Shown here: piece by piece, positions 17,090 through 28,046 of the stretch
Numbering within the stretch: position 1 is the first letter of the stretch
Layout: each line of letters begins with the position of its first letter
NCBI RefSeq assembly: GCF_900166665.1
Contig: NZ_LT800494.1
Coordinates: 2,855,049-2,919,048, forward strand
Length of the DNA: 64,000 bases
Source: Cytobacillus gottheilii
GTDB lineage: Bacteria; Bacillota; Bacilli; Bacillales; Cytobacillaceae
Direction: 5' to 3'
The notes under the pieces: generated by a model
What the model was told of the DNA's origin: nothing
Databases searched by the model: none
The model's input: only the letters and a program-made list of their open reading frames with translations
Position numbers and translations under genes: made by a program

Positions 17090-18848
17090 GCCTGTACACC
17101 TCCCACTCGGCTGCTATGAAGACAAGGGCAATCAGCGTTAGCCAGAACCATAAGGACTCGTTCACATTGGATGCTTCCTTTGCCTCAAGGTTCTTTTCGT
17201 TTAACGTAAATGATTGAGCAGCTGAAATTTGTTTTTCTCTTTCATCAAGTGCAACCGCAAAATGATAAATTTGATCTTGAGATACTGCCTGATAGGAACC
17301 AGGCTGAACTGGAGCTCGAAAGCTCTCATTTTCTAAATCTAAACTATACAAGTTTTCATCTTCCTGATTAAAAATATCAACAGTTTGCATAACATCGCTG
17401 ACATTAAGCCATTTTTCTTCACCAGGCTGATAATAGCCAAGAAAATTGGTTTCCTGTGAAAGCATTTCGTATGCATTATATAAAAAGATTGGAAAACCTG
17501 GATGCAGCGGCCAATCCGAATCTGCTAAAGAAAAGTTGACTATGATTATAGGCTGTCCATTATGACTTCCTTTTTGGATCAGCGGAATGGTTCCGCTTTG
17601 CATAATACTCTCCCAATTTCCTTCAATCGCTTCTGAAGCCTGCATAATATACAGAGAATCATGATCAACATATTGAAGCAACTGATCCTCTTGTACAGTA
17701 ATCCCTTCGCTCAGCTCTTGTTTATTAGAAGAAGAATGAAAAAAGATCGCTGGCATATTTGGCAGTTCATCTAATGAATCACCTTCTGCGACAATAATTC
17801 CCTGCCTATTTCCAGGCTGCCATTCACCATCTGCTGTTTGAATCACCTCGGCTCCAATGGTTTCAAACCCTCGTACAGCAAAAGAATTGATATCTCCCAA
17901 ACTATAAACCTGTGGCGTTTGATTCGATAAGACAGCTGACAGCTGGTTATCTGCACTGTAAACATCTTCAGTTGAAATGAGTCCTTCATAAAGCGGCAGC
18001 TCTTTCAATTCACCAATTTGGATGATTTCTCGTTCACCAGCTTCAATGTCTACCGTCTGTTCAAACAATTGCTGCCCTTCTCCTAAAACAGTGAATCCCG
18101 CCTTTTGTTTTTCATCACTTTGATTTTCAATCACAGCGACACCGTTAATGCTGCCGTCCGTTTGGGTTACACCAAATGAAATCAGCGACAGATTCACAGC
18201 AGATTCTCCTATATTATGAACCTGTACATAGCGGTCAGAAAGCTCATCGGCGGTCATTTCTTCTTCAACAGTGTCCGAAAAAACATGAATGGCCGATCCC
18301 TCTCCTGCCAATGAATTTGCTAAGCGCAAGGCCTCATCCATTGATTCATGGTCATAGGTTAATTCCAGAGAACTTATGACCTCGTTTGCCTTATCTTTAT
18401 TGCCTTCTTTATTTAACAGGATTTCAGGCTGCTGACCTGCCTGAATAATCGTAACATCCTGCCCCTTCAGCATATCGGTCATTTCAAGCATTTCATTTTT
18501 CGCTGCTGAAAAGCGATCGCTCTCCTGAAAATCTGCTGACATTGACGCAGATGAGTCAACGACAAAGATCAGCTCTTCTCCAACAATCATATTCTGCTTA
18601 AAAATCGGTCCTGTTAAAGCAAGCATCAGCAAGAAGAGAGCTAGAATCTGCAGCCAAAACAATAGATTATGCTGCATTTTTTTCAGAAATGGCGAAGCCT
18701 GCCATTCATTCAGCGTCTGCTGCCAGAGCATATTTGATGAAACCGATTTTTCGGTATATTGCTTGCGGAAAAAATAAAATAAAATGACGGCACCTAAAAA
18801 CAATGTGAATGAAAAATAAAGCGGACTTATAAACTGCATATCTGACAC
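17073..18848 (-). CDS. BatA-like membrane protein with VWA domain
   Basis: A 591-residue protein with two N-terminal membrane segments (about residues 8-25 and 58-80), a VWA domain starting FVVDSSASMSADF near residue 95 with the DxSxS metal site, a long extracytoplasmic beta-rich region, and a C-terminal membrane segment near 568-583. Architecture matches BatA/aerotolerance-type proteins that are encoded with MoxR ATPases and DUF58 proteins. It follows the DUF58 gene after one base and overlaps the next VWA gene, so the three are co-translated. Function in Bacillaceae is not established. Confidence 0.88.
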   Translation of the reverse strand: MSDMQFISPLYFSFTLFLGAVILFYFFRKQYTEKSVSSNMLWQQTLNEWQASPFLKKMQHNLLFWLQILALFLLMLALTGPIFKQNMIVGEELIFVVDSSASMSADFQESDRFSAAKNEMLEMTDMLKGQDVTIIQAGQQPEILLNKEGNKDKANEVISSLELTYDHESMDEALRLANSLAGEGSAIHVFSDTVEEEMTADELSDRYVQVHNIGESAVNLSLISFGVTQTDGSINGVAVIENQSDEKQKAGFTVLGEGQQLFEQTVDIEAGEREIIQIGELKELPLYEGLISTEDVYSADNQLSAVLSNQTPQVYSLGDINSFAVRGFETIGAEVIQTADGEWQPGNRQGIIVAEGDSLDELPNMPAIFFHSSSNKQELSEGITVQEDQLLQYVDHDSLYIMQASEAIEGNWESIMQSGTIPLIQKGSHNGQPIIIVNFSLADSDWPLHPGFPIFLYNAYEMLSQETNFLGYYQPGEEKWLNVSDVMQTVDIFNQEDENLYSLDLENESFRAPVQPGSYQAVSQDQIYHFAVALDEREKQISAAQSFTLNEKNLEAKEASNVNESLWFWLTLIALVFIAAEWEVYRRGHRV

Positions 18849-18849
18849 C

Positions 18850-19716
18850 TCATCTCATAAGCCCTTTTGCCGGGAGATCTGTAAACAGCACTGACTGCAA
18901 ATCCCGGTCGTCTGCTGCCAATATGTAATGACCTCCGTACTTTCTGCATAATAGCTCCAACTCTGTATTATGAGCGCGAACTCTATTCTTGTATTCTGTT
19001 AAAATGGCAGAATTCATACTCACATTGACAGCAGAATCATTTTCAGCATCCAAAAGCTTTAAGTCCCCGGCATAATCAGGGACCAATTCTTCGATGCTCA
19101 AAACCTGCAGCAGCCAGAATTCTTGCTTTAGGGCAGCTAACTTTTGAAAAACCTCCTCCATAACATGAAGAGGTTCAAGCCCATCTGAGATCAGTATGGA
19201 AAGCTGCTCCTTCCGGCTGATCACTTGAGGCAATGCTGACCAAAATCCTCCGGCAATTTCGGCTGCCTGCACATGTAATATATCTAAAAACACTTTTCTG
19301 CTGTATATCGCTCCTCTTTTTTTCACAGGATGAATATAATCGCCAGATATTACAGCAAAATGCAGCCGGTCATCACTTGAGAGAACGGTGTATGATAGGG
19401 CGGCAGCTAATTCACGCGCCATATCCCACTTCTTTACGATCTGCTGCATGGAGGCTGTTCCGTCTAAATAGATGCTGATTGACAATTCCTGTTCATCCAG
19501 AAACCGTTTAATATAATGCTTCTGTGTTCTTCCATACACATTCCAATCAATTTGCCTGACATCATCACCAAGCTGATAGGCTCTAAAATCTGAAAACTCG
19601 AGGGAAGAGCCAAAACGTGCTGACTGCCTGGTGCCTGCATGCAATCCCCTTTTCTTCGTTTTGACAAGCAGCTTCTTTTTCTGAAGCTTTCCAAGATAGC
19701 TGTATGATCTGCTCAT
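18850..19716 (-). CDS. DUF58 domain protein
   Basis: A 288-residue cytoplasmic protein with the DUF58 signature: FSDFRAYQLGDDVRQIDWNV near residue 41, followed by a VWA-like fold (IYLDGTASM near 84). In many bacteria this family is encoded next to MoxR ATPases and VWA membrane proteins, and is thought to be part of the same complex. The start ATG touches the moxR stop. No membrane segment is seen. Its role is inferred only from neighbours. Confidence 0.9.
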   Translation of the reverse strand: MSRSYSYLGKLQKKKLLVKTKKRGLHAGTRQSARFGSSLEFSDFRAYQLGDDVRQIDWNVYGRTQKHYIKRFLDEQELSISIYLDGTASMQQIVKKWDMARELAAALSYTVLSSDDRLHFAVISGDYIHPVKKRGAIYSRKVFLDILHVQAAEIAGGFWSALPQVISRKEQLSILISDGLEPLHVMEEVFQKLAALKQEFWLLQVLSIEELVPDYAGDLKLLDAENDSAVNVSMNSAILTEYKNRVRAHNTELELLCRKYGGHYILAADDRDLQSVLFTDLPAKGLMR

Positions 19717-20714
19717 TACTGAATCTCTCCAGCTGCCGCCAGAATTTCTTCAATAATTTGATCAGGTGCCACCCCATTTGCTTCTCCTTCAAAATTAAGA
19801 ATCAGACGATGGCGCAGAACTGGAAATGCAGCTTGTTTCAAATCCCCAATGGATATATGGTAGCGTCCAAGACACAACGCGCGTGCTTTTGCCATTGAAA
19901 TTAAACTTTGGATACCACGCGGACCACTTCCATACTGCACATATTTCTTAACGCTTTCACTGGCATCCTCTTCATGCGGATGTGTTGCTGAAATGATTCT
20001 AACAGCGTATTCAATCATCTCATCCGATACGAGGATTTCTTTCGCTAGCTGCTGAAGCTTGATCACTTCTTCTTTTGCGGCAACGACTTGAAGCTTTTTC
20101 GTTTCGGCGCCAGTTGTTCTTTTCACAATTTCCAGCAATTCCTGCTTAGTTGGGTAAGAAACATTTACCTTACACATAAAGCGGTCAGTTTGTGCCTCTG
20201 GGAGCGGATACGTTCCTTCCATATCAATTGGGTTTTGTGTGGCTAAAACAAAGAATGGTTTTTCCATTCGTTTTGTTTCCCCCATAATCGTTACAGTTTT
20301 TTCCCCCATTGCTTCTAAAAGAGCACTTTGGGTCTTTGGTGTCGCCCGGTTAATTTCATCTGCTAACACGATATTGGCAAAAAGGGGTCCTTTATGAAAT
20401 GAAAACTGCTGCTTTCCTTCCGCATCTGGCTGAAGCAGCATCGTACCTGTAATATCAGACGGCATAATGTCCGGTGTAAATTGGATACGGGAGAAAGACA
20501 GGTCCAAGCATTCTGATATTGTTTTGATCAGCATCGTCTTTCCTAAACCAGGCAAACCCTCTAACAGCACATGCCCGCCTGCAAAAATGCTCCATATGAC
20601 ATGATCAATGACTTCATCCTGTCCAACGATAAAAGATTGAATCTCTTCTTTCACTTTAATATACATTTCACTTGCTTCTGCAAAGCTCTGTGCTTTTTCT
20701 TCAATTGCTGACAT
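19716..20714 (-). CDS. MoxR-family AAA+ ATPase
   Basis: A 332-residue AAA+ ATPase, a family of chaperone-like ATPases that act on VWA-domain partners. Visible motifs are Walker A GLPGLGKT near residue 55, Walker B LADEINRA near 115, sensor 1 ATQN near 158, and the C-terminal lid with GSGPRGIQSL near 260. The frame extends nine codons further up, but the chosen ATG (MSAIEEKAQ) has AGGAG upstream. The gene lies between the coiled-coil membrane protein and the DUF58 gene and is the likely motor of the operon's complex. Confidence 0.93.
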   Translation of the reverse strand: MSAIEEKAQSFAEASEMYIKVKEEIQSFIVGQDEVIDHVIWSIFAGGHVLLEGLPGLGKTMLIKTISECLDLSFSRIQFTPDIMPSDITGTMLLQPDAEGKQQFSFHKGPLFANIVLADEINRATPKTQSALLEAMGEKTVTIMGETKRMEKPFFVLATQNPIDMEGTYPLPEAQTDRFMCKVNVSYPTKQELLEIVKRTTGAETKKLQVVAAKEEVIKLQQLAKEILVSDEMIEYAVRIISATHPHEEDASESVKKYVQYGSGPRGIQSLISMAKARALCLGRYHISIGDLKQAAFPVLRHRLILNFEGEANGVAPDQIIEEILAAAGEIQ

Positions 20715-20727
20715 GTCGTTTCCACTC

Positions 20728-22293
<1,566 letters not shown>

Positions 22294-22322
22294 AGCAATC
22301 ATTCCTTTTCATTTCTTTTCCA

Positions 22323-23171
22323 TTAGCCTTTTTTCATATTTGGACGAAGGTTCTTAATACTAAGGAAAATCGCTCCTGCTGTTATGACTGTGTAGGAAAT
22401 AAGATAGGCTGCCCATAATGGAAACTCAATGCCCGTCACACTTGTAATTTCTTCAACGATTTCCGGTTCAAAGGTGCCAAAAAGGGCAATAGCCGGATTA
22501 AGCATCGCTGTAAAATAAGCAAAAGGCACATGCTGTACGTTAGAAGGATTTCCAGTGTAATTGTAGCCAAGCTGCATCAGCAGCAAAGTCAAAAACGCAG
22601 TTCCCCCAGCCAAAAACATCGTTAAACCATAAGCCGTTACCATTGACACAATCGTTTTGCGGATAAGCGTCGAAAATAACACGCCAAGACTGCCAAAAGC
22701 CATAATCGTAAACATATAAAAAGCGATTGTCATCAGCATCTGTCCTGGAGAAATTCCTCCGTATAAAAAGACAAAGCTATATAATGGCAAGCTTGCCACA
22801 ATCAGCAGCAGTAAATACGAAATAGCAGAAACAAGCTTGCTTAAAATGATGCTAGTTGAGCTTTGAGTCGTGGTCAGCATCATATTTAAGGTTTGTCTTT
22901 CACGTTCACTGCTGATCACTCCTGCTGTCAAACCAGGTGTAATAAATAAGATCAAAGCAAGCTGCAGCATGCTTAAAAGCATGAACATCATTTTGCTTTC
23001 TTCCGGTTTAAATAAGCCAAAGCTATTTGACAGCGATTGAATAAAAACAAAGCCAATAATGATGATTCCTAGTGCCAACAAGTAAAACAATACTCCTAAA
23101 TAGCTTTTGAATGAGCGGAAGCGCAGCTTGAATTCTTTATTCAAGACTGGATTTATGACGAAGTTTTTCAA
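22323..23171 (-). CDS. ABC-2 type transporter permease
   Basis: A 282-residue integral membrane protein with six predicted membrane segments (for example near residues 23-45, 62-82, 108-130, 140-165, 175-198 and 250-270). The block SSERERQTLNMMLTT near residue 86 is typical of ABC-2/GldF-like permeases. It overlaps the ATPase gene upstream by four bases. Together they form an exporter-type ABC system whose substrate cannot be told from sequence. Confidence 0.9.
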   Translation of the reverse strand: MKNFVINPVLNKEFKLRFRSFKSYLGVLFYLLALGIIIIGFVFIQSLSNSFGLFKPEESKMMFMLLSMLQLALILFITPGLTAGVISSERERQTLNMMLTTTQSSTSIILSKLVSAISYLLLLIVASLPLYSFVFLYGGISPGQMLMTIAFYMFTIMAFGSLGVLFSTLIRKTIVSMVTAYGLTMFLAGGTAFLTLLLMQLGYNYTGNPSNVQHVPFAYFTAMLNPAIALFGTFEPEIVEEITSVTGIEFPLWAAYLISYTVITAGAIFLSIKNLRPNMKKG

Positions 23172-24103
23172 GACAGCTCAACCCCCTTTGTAATTTCCAT
23201 AAAGATATCCTCCAGATCAGCCTCTTCTTCTGCAAAGCTAGTAATCGGCAAATCTTTTAGCATTGCGTTCTTCAGCAGATTCGTCTGTTCCTCTGCACTC
23301 CCCTTGTAAATAAAGCGGATCGTGTGGTCATCATCCATTAATTGGACATTAGAGATAAACGGATCATCTTCAAAATAGGACATCGTTTCACGCCTGCTGG
23401 ATTGCACTTTAACAAAAATAATTTTTTCTCCTCTTAATTTATCTTGAATATCAGCGACCGATCCTTCTGCTACTAGCTTCCCTTGATCGATCACACCGAT
23501 TTGATCACACATTTCAGCAAGCTCAGGCAAAATATGTGAAGATATTAGAATGGTTTTGCCCATCGTCTTTAATTCTTTTAAAATCTCCCTCATTTCGATG
23601 CGGGCACGAGGGTCTAAACCTGATGCTGGTTCGTCTAAAATTAGCACTTCAGGATCATGAATGAGACAGCGTGCCAGGCATAGTCGCTGCTTCATCCCCC
23701 GTGATAGCAAGTCAACATATGAATCTCTTTTATGCGATAAATTAACAAGCTCAAGCAGCTGCGGAATCAGCTTTTCTCTTTCCTGATAAGGAATTCCATA
23801 GCTCGCTCCGTAAAAATGCAAATATTCATCTGCTTTTAATTGGTCATAGACACCAAAGAAGTCAGGCATATACCCAATTTGCTTTCTCACCTCACGAGGC
23901 TCTTTCTGCACATTATAGCCGTTCACATATGCTGTCCCAGAGGAAGGAGCTAAGAGTGTCGCCAGAATGGAAAAGGTTGTGGACTTCCCTGCGCCATTTT
24001 GGCCGACAAACCCAAAAACCGTCCCCTTTTCGATCTTTAAATTTAAAGAATCAAGTGCTGTAAACTTTCCATATTCCTTTGTCAAATTCATAATTTCGAT
24101 CAT
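23168..24103 (-). CDS. ABC transporter ATP-binding protein
   Basis: A 311-residue ATPase with Walker A GQNGAGKST near residue 34, an ABC signature LLSRGMKQRLCLARC near 133 (SRGMKQR), Walker B VLILDEPASGLDP near 153 and the H-loop ISSHILPE near 188. The C-terminal 80 residues are the extra domain common in GldA/CcmA-like and drug-export ATPases. It overlaps both neighbours by four bases, so all three proteins are likely made in proportion. Confidence 0.94.
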   Translation of the reverse strand: MIEIMNLTKEYGKFTALDSLNLKIEKGTVFGFVGQNGAGKSTTFSILATLLAPSSGTAYVNGYNVQKEPREVRKQIGYMPDFFGVYDQLKADEYLHFYGASYGIPYQEREKLIPQLLELVNLSHKRDSYVDLLSRGMKQRLCLARCLIHDPEVLILDEPASGLDPRARIEMREILKELKTMGKTILISSHILPELAEMCDQIGVIDQGKLVAEGSVADIQDKLRGEKIIFVKVQSSRRETMSYFEDDPFISNVQLMDDDHTIRFIYKGSAEEQTNLLKNAMLKDLPITSFAEEEADLEDIFMEITKGVELS

Positions 24104-26481
24104 GGGGCAACTTCTCCTTTGATACTGATATTCGGCATTTGCACATATGGATCTCCGCCAGTGTTTTTCACTAATTTCAGTACAAAAGCGCCTTCTGCAG
24201 ATATATAGTCATTCACACTTTCACTTTCCTTTAATGTCGCTGTCTTGTCTGATTCAAGCGTCAGCCATTCACCTGTTTTGGCATTTAAGAGTGAATAGTC
24301 GATCGTTGGATTTCGAAACGCGAGCTTTAGCTCAGTGAGTGTAATTTCTTTACCTTTCAGCTGCTCTGGCAATTCGAATGTATATTCATACTCGCCATTA
24401 TCAAGATTCACTTCGTAATTTGATCCGTGTATCATTTCTTCATAAATTTGTCCTGATATTACTTCAAGATCTGTTGTTAAGGCATCCTGCTTTAAGGTAA
24501 AGCTGCCGGTAATATTTTGCTGTACATCTGCTGAAGACAGAATCAAATTCATATTATTTTGCTTTTCATTTTTATCGGCTACTGTTATATCGATGACAGG
24601 CTGTGTGGTCAGACCTGCAATAACCGGCTTGGCCGTTTTCATATGTTCATTTAGCACATACGTAACAGCAGAATACTCAAGCTGTTCACACTTCACCATG
24701 TTGATATCTGTCTGGCCATAATTGATTCCGCCGTATCCATTAGAAGTAGGCTTCATTAGAATGGATTGTTTTAACTGCTTGTTAACCTCCAAGGTCTCTC
24801 CGCTTTTTAATGCGCCAAGTTTGACCTTCTGAGAACCAGACCAAATAAAGACCTCTGAAAAGTCATAGTCATAATGATTGGTAATGGTTCCTGTTAGTAT
24901 TTTGTCTGAAAGTGTTAAATCTGAAGTAAATCCGCCTTCAGTAGGCTGATTCGCTTTTCCATATATCGTTTTGGTGGACCAATAATCTACCTTTGGAAAA
25001 ATAACCGAATCGGTTTTCACCTGATCAGCGAATATTGCTCCCCTCATCGGATCATAGGTGGAATTGCCTCCGCCTCCGCTTACAGGACGGAATGTTCCGC
25101 TAGGATATTCTATGCTATATTCACCGCCTGTATTTGAGAGCAGGGTTGCCGCCTGCAAACCAGCTAATTGATTGTTCTCCTCATAAAACACACCCATTTG
25201 ATTTAATTGTGCCTGCGAAATCCGATCTTTAGCACCTATTGTAAAAATAATAGCCGCCATTACAATTGAAAGTGCAGGAATTACCCACCAGGAATGCTCC
25301 CGTTTATCTATTTTCCTTAAGATGAAATACAGTACAGGAACGACAATCACAATATAAATCGCCAATAGCGTAATAAGCTGTTCAATCGAAACATTTGATG
25401 CCGGGAAAAATTCATTCGCTTCCGCAAACTCCCAATATAGCGAATCATAAAAGCCTCCATGCATATTCGCATTTGAGCTTTGACCAGCATCAGTAAACTT
25501 TAATAGGTTGACAAACCATGCATCATAGTCCGTCCAGGATGATAAAGGCTCATCCCCAAGCGAAAAGCTGCTTTGCAGTATCATTCCGCTTCCGTAAAGG
25601 GAACGTACAACAGCAGGCAGCTCGCCATTTTGAACTAATACCTCTGCCTCTTCAGCCACCTCACCTGTAAAAAATGGCAGCTCATTAAAAGGCAGTTCTT
25701 CAATTGATGATCCAAGTTTTAAGAATTGTGAGGAAGCACCTGCTTCTGTATCAGGTTTCATTGGCAGTAAATCATATAATTGGCCATATGTTGCTTGTGC
25801 ATCTGGTGCCGCCCCGGCAATGAGCGTGCCGCCGACTTTGATCCATTCTTTTAATGCGGTTTGCTGAGCATCCGTAAGCTGTGCTAAAGAAAATTCGTCA
25901 ACGATTATTGCATCTAACGTTTCAAGCCCCATCGCCTGTACTGGAATTTGTTCTGGCTGTAATTCAGCCATTGTTGCAGATGCTGTCGTTCGCAGCTCCT
26001 TAAGACGATCGTAATTTTCACTTAACACACCAATAAATGAGGTGGCATCATCAATAAATTTTGGCTTTACAGCCTTATCCCCTTTATATGTAAGCTGTTT
26101 TCCATCCTTCCAATCTCCTTTAAATAAATGAATGGAAGGTTCATTTTGATAATAGGATTGATGATCCTCTGTCATTGCAGGCAGTGACAGCTGAAAGGAT
26201 CTTGTTTCTCCCGCCGGCACTTCAATTTTCACTGGAATAGAGCCTCCAGAGTTGTAGGAGGGATAAAAGCTGACTAATAGGCTTCCGCTAAAATCCTCTC
26301 CTGCATTTTCGATATTTAGTTCAACCGGGAAACCTTCTCCCCTTTTAACTTTTCCATCAAAACCTTCGTCAACCGTAATGGTTAAGCCGGATTCTTCTGC
26401 TGCAGTGACTTGCTGCGGAAATAGAAAAGGAAAAAGAAATAACGTACATAATAGCAAAATCAAAATTTTTGTTTTTTTCAT
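24100..26481 (-). CDS. Exported membrane protein with amidotransferase-like domain (GldG-like position)
   Basis: A 793-residue protein with a cleavable-looking signal peptide (MKKTKILILLLCTLFLFPF then QQVTAAEE). A beta-rich extracytoplasmic part follows, then an amidotransferase-like fold near residues 145-240 (LKEWIKVGGTLIAGAAPD). Two membrane segments lie near 373-392 and 405-423, followed by a second extracytoplasmic region to the C terminus. It is the first gene of the operon and precedes an ABC ATPase and permease, reminiscent of gliding-type GldG/GldF/GldA sets, but with no evidence of motility function. The start ATG has GGAGGGG seven bases upstream; the frame extends seven codons further. 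Confidence 0.82.
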   Translation of the reverse strand: MKKTKILILLLCTLFLFPFLFPQQVTAAEESGLTITVDEGFDGKVKRGEGFPVELNIENAGEDFSGSLLVSFYPSYNSGGSIPVKIEVPAGETRSFQLSLPAMTEDHQSYYQNEPSIHLFKGDWKDGKQLTYKGDKAVKPKFIDDATSFIGVLSENYDRLKELRTTASATMAELQPEQIPVQAMGLETLDAIIVDEFSLAQLTDAQQTALKEWIKVGGTLIAGAAPDAQATYGQLYDLLPMKPDTEAGASSQFLKLGSSIEELPFNELPFFTGEVAEEAEVLVQNGELPAVVRSLYGSGMILQSSFSLGDEPLSSWTDYDAWFVNLLKFTDAGQSSNANMHGGFYDSLYWEFAEANEFFPASNVSIEQLITLLAIYIVIVVPVLYFILRKIDKREHSWWVIPALSIVMAAIIFTIGAKDRISQAQLNQMGVFYEENNQLAGLQAATLLSNTGGEYSIEYPSGTFRPVSGGGGNSTYDPMRGAIFADQVKTDSVIFPKVDYWSTKTIYGKANQPTEGGFTSDLTLSDKILTGTITNHYDYDFSEVFIWSGSQKVKLGALKSGETLEVNKQLKQSILMKPTSNGYGGINYGQTDINMVKCEQLEYSAVTYVLNEHMKTAKPVIAGLTTQPVIDITVADKNEKQNNMNLILSSADVQQNITGSFTLKQDALTTDLEVISGQIYEEMIHGSNYEVNLDNGEYEYTFELPEQLKGKEITLTELKLAFRNPTIDYSLLNAKTGEWLTLESDKTATLKESESVNDYISAEGAFVLKLVKNTGGDPYVQMPNISIKGEVAP

Positions 26482-26665
26482 CTGCGTACCCCTCCATAGC
26501 AATCTTCAATTATATAGACGTATGAAATTGCAATTTGTGTTCAAATTTTTACAATTTTTTCATCTACTTAATAGACGAAAGGGAAGGGATAAACCCCTTC
26601 ACTTGCTGGGATGTTTTTTTATTAAGCTGTAATGGTATACTTTGTTGCTTGTATAGTGGCATTAA

Positions 26666-26792
26666 GATTTCCACTCCATCGTACTCGCTTTCCGGCGGGG
26701 CGGGTGCTGAGCCTCCTCGTCGCCTTCGCTCCTGTGGGGTCTCAGCTCCCCACTCGTCCCGCAGGAGTCTCGCACGATTCCGTTCCAATCAA
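26666..26792 (+). repeat. Dispersed intergenic element, family A copy 3
   Basis: Copy with the full architecture, including CGGCGGGGCGGGTGCTGAG. The left stem arm is CTCCTGTGGG and the right arm CCCGCAGGAG, so one C-G pair becomes a G-U or T-G pair. It lies between the ftsY terminator and the start of the MoxR/VWA operon. Confidence 0.85.
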
Positions 26793-26892
26793 AGACAGAT
26801 TGCGAAAATACCCTTTTAAAAACAAAAGCTTTTAAGAGGAATGTCCCCCCATTCACATCTTAAAGGTTTTATAATTTACATCCCATAACAAC

Positions 26893-26950
26893 AAAAAGAC
26901 CCGAACCATTTTACAGATCATTGAAAAAACCTGCGAATAGTTCGGGTATT
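26893..26950 (-). terminator. Terminator after ftsY
   Basis: Minus-strand stem CCCGAACTATT / AATGGTTCGGG (with one wobble) followed by TCTTTTTG. It uses the same CCCGAAC core as the terminator after ylqH. Confidence 0.8.
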
Positions 26951-26993
26951 TATTGGCTGAATAAAATGCACAGCTATTAATATTGAAGTATGT

Positions 26994-27983
26994 TTATTCT
27001 TCTTCTTTTTCAACTATGTCTGCGAATAGTCCATAGACGTATTGTTCGGCGTTGAATTCCTGGAGGTCGTCCATTTTTTCGCCTAGGCCGACGAATTTGA
27101 CGGGAATGTCCAGTTCGTTGCGGATGGCAAGGACGATTCCGCCTTTTGCAGTGCCATCTAGCTTTGTTAGCACAATACCTGTTACATTTGTTGCTTCTTT
27201 AAAGGTTTTTGCCTGAAGCATCGCATTTTGGCCTGTCGTGGCATCAAGGGCAAGCAATACTTCATGCGGAGCACCAGGAATTTCACGTTCGATGACTCGT
27301 TTAACCTTTTCCAGCTCTTTCATTAAATTGACTTTGTTTTGCAGGCGGCCTGCTGTATCGCAAATAAGGATATCTGCCTGGCGTGATTTAGCTGCCTGCA
27401 CAGCATCATACATAACCGCAGCTGGGTCAGAACCAGCTCCCTGCTTAATGACTTCAACTCCGACACGCTCTCCCCAGACTTCGAGCTGTTCAATAGCACC
27501 TGCACGGAAGGTATCTCCGGCTGCCAGCACTACTTTTTTGCCTTCGTTTTTAAATTTATGTGCTAATTTTCCAATGGTTGTTGTTTTCCCAACCCCGTTA
27601 ACACCAACAAATAGGATGACCGTTAAATCGCCTTCTTGAATATTTAAAGCAGACGATGAGTTGCCGCCTTGCTCATAGATCTCAACCAGCTTTTCAGAGA
27701 TAACATCTTGTACTTCTGCAGGGTCTTGGATGTTTTTCCGCTTTACTTCTTGCTTCAGTTCATCCACTAGCTTCATAACGGTATCAAAGCCTACATCTGC
27801 CTGAATTAAGATTTCTTCAAGCTCTTCAAAAAAATCTTCATCTACTTTCCGGTAACGAGCCACAAGATCATTTACCTTGCCGGAAAAATTATCACGCGTT
27901 TTCGTTAAGCCTTCTTTAAATTTTTCGGTTACACTATCTGTTTGCTTCGTAATCTTTTCTTTTAACTTTTTGAAAAAGCTCAT
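26994..27983 (-). CDS. ftsY: Signal recognition particle receptor FtsY
   Basis: Membrane-associated GTPase that receives the Ffh-ribosome complex. The 329-residue protein lacks the long acidic N-terminal domain of E. coli FtsY, as usual in Bacillus. It has the N domain (residues 20-110), Walker A GVNGVGKTT near 128, the DTAGR motif near 210 and TKLDGTAKGG near 273. The C-terminal FGLGEKMDDL-type element is seen as VGLGEKMDDLQEF. It is 63 bp downstream of smc on the same strand. Confidence 0.98.
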   Translation of the reverse strand: MSFFKKLKEKITKQTDSVTEKFKEGLTKTRDNFSGKVNDLVARYRKVDEDFFEELEEILIQADVGFDTVMKLVDELKQEVKRKNIQDPAEVQDVISEKLVEIYEQGGNSSSALNIQEGDLTVILFVGVNGVGKTTTIGKLAHKFKNEGKKVVLAAGDTFRAGAIEQLEVWGERVGVEVIKQGAGSDPAAVMYDAVQAAKSRQADILICDTAGRLQNKVNLMKELEKVKRVIEREIPGAPHEVLLALDATTGQNAMLQAKTFKEATNVTGIVLTKLDGTAKGGIVLAIRNELDIPVKFVGLGEKMDDLQEFNAEQYVYGLFADIVEKEEE

Positions 27984-28046
27984 ATGGTCACATCCTTTAT
28001 GATTGGTTTTGTATATGTATGCCAGGGGATATCCCCCGGCTGATTC

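Noticed and set aside
26564-26856. Several overlapping short frames across 26.6 kb on both strands
   Set aside because: They are translations of the family A element; the same frames recur at every copy of the element and nowhere else.
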